DNA from: an uncultured Actinomycetes bacterium
GTDB lineage: Bacteria > Actinomycetota > Actinomycetes > Nanopelagicales > Nanopelagicaceae
Reading direction: 5' to 3'
Assembly: GCA_903838295.1 (NCBI GenBank)
Contig: CAILXX010000016.1
Location: 1 to 64,000 of the forward strand
DNA: 64,000 bases
In this document: piece by piece, positions 62,878 to 64,000 of the stretch
How the letters are laid out: every line of letters starts with the position of its first letter
How positions within the stretch are numbered: position 1 is the stretch's first letter
Notes under the pieces: generated by a model
Database searches by the model: none
Told to the model about the DNA's origin: nothing
Seen by the model: the letters and a program-made list of their open reading frames with translations, nothing else
Position numbers and translations under genes: made by a program

Positions 62878-63519
62878 TTACTTCAGCGCTGCAATTGCCG
62901 AAGCAGATATCTCTGAAACATCTCCATACGCGCTTATTACTTTGAGTAATCCTTCTTTTTGATAGTAAGAAATAATTGGTTCTGTCTGTTCTGCATAAAC
63001 ATTTAGTCGATTAGCAACTACCTCTTCTTTATCATCTTCGCGCTGATACAACTCGCCACCGCACTTGTCACAGACGCCATCTACCGCAGGTTTTTCAAAG
63101 ATTACATGTGATGGCGCCCCACAATCACGACAGGTGCGTCGACCAGATAGGCGTTTAATAATCTCTTCATTAGATATCTGAAGTTCCAAAACAGCATCAA
63201 GTGAGATCGCTTTTTCTTCCAAAACTTCGTCCAGAAATTCTGCCTGCCCAACGTTACGTGGATATCCATCTAGCAAGAAGCCATCTGCAGCATCAGCATG
63301 ACCAATCCGGTCTTTAAGCATCTCATTGGTAACAGAGTCTGGCACCAGATTTCCGGCATCCATATATGATTTCGCTAATTTGCCGAGTTCTGTTTCACCT
63401 TTGATATTGGCACGAAAAATATCACCCGTAGAAATATGTGGAATTGAGTAATGCGCTGCTAGGAATACCGCCTGGGTGCCTTTACCAGCGCCTGGTGGTC
63501 CTACAAGGATTAATCTCAT
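62878..63519 (-). CDS. adk: Adenylate kinase, zinc LID type
   Basis: 213 residues from ATG 63519, since the P-loop LVGPPGAGKGTQAVFLA should begin near residue 5. ISTGDIFRANI, DGYPRNVGQAEFLDEVL and the LID RLSGRRTCRDCGAPSH with a second pair in VCDKCGGELYQRED give a four-Cys zinc site typical of Gram-positives. Balances AMP, ADP and ATP. A longer upstream frame into secY is rejected. Confidence 0.96.
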   Translation of the reverse strand: MRLILVGPPGAGKGTQAVFLAAHYSIPHISTGDIFRANIKGETELGKLAKSYMDAGNLVPDSVTNEMLKDRIGHADAADGFLLDGYPRNVGQAEFLDEVLEEKAISLDAVLELQISNEEIIKRLSGRRTCRDCGAPSHVIFEKPAVDGVCDKCGGELYQREDDKEEVVANRLNVYAEQTEPIISYYQKEGLLKVISAYGDVSEISASAIAALK

Positions 63520-63544
63520 TTTAAAGTTCTCTGCAAAAAATAAA

Positions 63545-64000
63545 TTAGCGCAGGAATCCCTCATATGAACGCTGTTGCAATTGAGACTCGATCTGCTTTG
63601 CAGTGTCAAGACCCACGCCAACGACGATCAAGATTGCTGTTCCGCCAAATGGGAAGTTCTGCGAAGCCTGGAAGAGAATCAAGGCAATGATCGGAATAAT
63701 TGCCACAAAGGCCAAGTAGAGCGAACCAGGTGCGGTAATGCGGGAGAGAACATATTGCAAGTATTCAGATGTGGGCTTACCCGCACGAATACCTGGGATA
63801 AATCCGCCGTATTTCTTCATGTTCTCTGCAACTTCATCCGGATTGAATGTAATTGCTACATAAAAATAGGTGAAGAAAATGATCAGCGCAGCGTATGAAA
63901 CTATATAAATAGGGTGATCACCCTTAACAAGATTCTGTTGAACCCATACTGCCCACTTTGATTTTGAGCCAGAGAAATTAACAATCAACGATGGAATATA
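63545..64000 (-). CDS. secY: SecY translocase subunit, C-terminal part only
   Basis: The last 151 residues of SecY, whose N-terminus lies beyond 64000. YIVSYAALIIFFTYFYVAIT is helix 8 or so, NPDEVAENMKKYGGFIPGIR is the C5 loop that binds SecA/ribosome, and TSEYLQYVLSRITAPGSLYL and GTAILIVVGVGLDTAKQIES are the last helices. Standard secY-adk-map neighbour. Confidence 0.96.
   Translation of the reverse strand, partial: YIPSLIVNFSGSKSKWAVWVQQNLVKGDHPIYIVSYAALIIFFTYFYVAITFNPDEVAENMKKYGGFIPGIRAGKPTSEYLQYVLSRITAPGSLYLAFVAIIPIIALILFQASQNFPFGGTAILIVVGVGLDTAKQIESQLQQRSYEGFLR

Noticed and set aside
63520-63621. Longer adenylate kinase reaching into secY
   Set aside because: The P-loop must lie close to the N-terminus, and the upstream codons overlap secY coding sequence.

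Overview
The window reads as chromosome from a streamlined, low-GC planktonic actinobacterium, most like the freshwater acI lineage (order Nanopelagicales, for example Planktophila or Nanopelagicus). The evidence is actinobacterial signature genes (a WhiB1-like protein, a PdtaS-like kinase, DUF3027, a DUF2530-like protein, an Rv3235-family protein, a SepX/GlpR-like protein), gene orders shared with Mycobacterium tuberculosis, base composition near 45-48% GC by eye, very short intergenic gaps and several overlapping convergent genes. I see no mobile elements, rRNA genes, CRISPR arrays or prophage genes. The genus assignment is inference.

Layout. 1-583: 3'-truncated gene for an exported Lys/Ala-rich repeat protein. 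723-9088: surface-polysaccharide locus with an ABC exporter (Wzm/Wzt-like), two GT4 glycosyltransferases and four enzymes matching the WbpA/B/E/D route to UDP-2,3-diacetamido-2,3-dideoxyglucuronic acid. 9108-13171: small membrane proteins, a trans-sulfuration enzyme, TerC, AlkA and MsrA. 13212-17727: tRNA-Arg(CCG), whiB1, a PdtaS-type kinase, an orphan CpaE-like/CpaB-like pair and an Rv3235-family protein. 17733-26801: housekeeping run pth-rplY-prs-glmU-tRNA-Gln-ispE-rsmA-tatD-metG-rsmI on the minus strand. 26834-31135: Pmt mannosyltransferase, then a probable divisome cassette (GlpR/SepX-like membrane protein, RimJ-like acetyltransferase, domain-deleted MoeA/Glp-like protein) divergent from 5-formyl-THF cyclo-ligase. 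31111-39792: CopD-CtaG fusion and CopC, FmdB, TetR with an MMPL transporter, tRNA-Arg(CCT), an exported helical protein, a Rieske protein and a diguanylate cyclase. 39773-46912: photolyase, citrate synthase, PdxH, SerC, MFS, DUF2530-like, cold-shock and DUF3027 proteins. 46990-56503: GroEL with a CIRCE operator, the TsaD/TsaB-RimI/TsaE tRNA-modification set, Alr, AcpS, PAP2, GlmS and GlmM. 56533-64000: ribosomal protein/transcription cluster rplM-rpsI, truA, rplQ-rpoA-rpsD-rpsK-rpsM-rpmJ-infA, map-adk-secY.

How the genes work together. GlmS and GlmM (53-56 kb) and GlmU (20 kb) together make UDP-GlcNAc, which feeds peptidoglycan and is also the expected entry substrate for the Wbp-type enzymes at 3.7-7.7 kb. 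Alr, PAP2, Pmt, the ABC exporter and the SepX/GlpR-Glp cassette give the window a strong cell-envelope theme.

The most interesting signals are: (i) sixteen genes whose start codon lies exactly six bases after a TANNNT hexamer, which points to widespread leaderless transcription, including two divergent pairs with mirror-image promoters; (ii) a MoeA-family protein that has lost its substrate domain and active-site motifs but sits with a SepX/GlpR-like partner, pointing to a pure cell-division role; (iii) several unrecognised small genes (50, 39 and 28 codons) placed by promoter or stop-start coupling; and (iv) repeated independent short tandem-repeat arrays in an otherwise compact genome.
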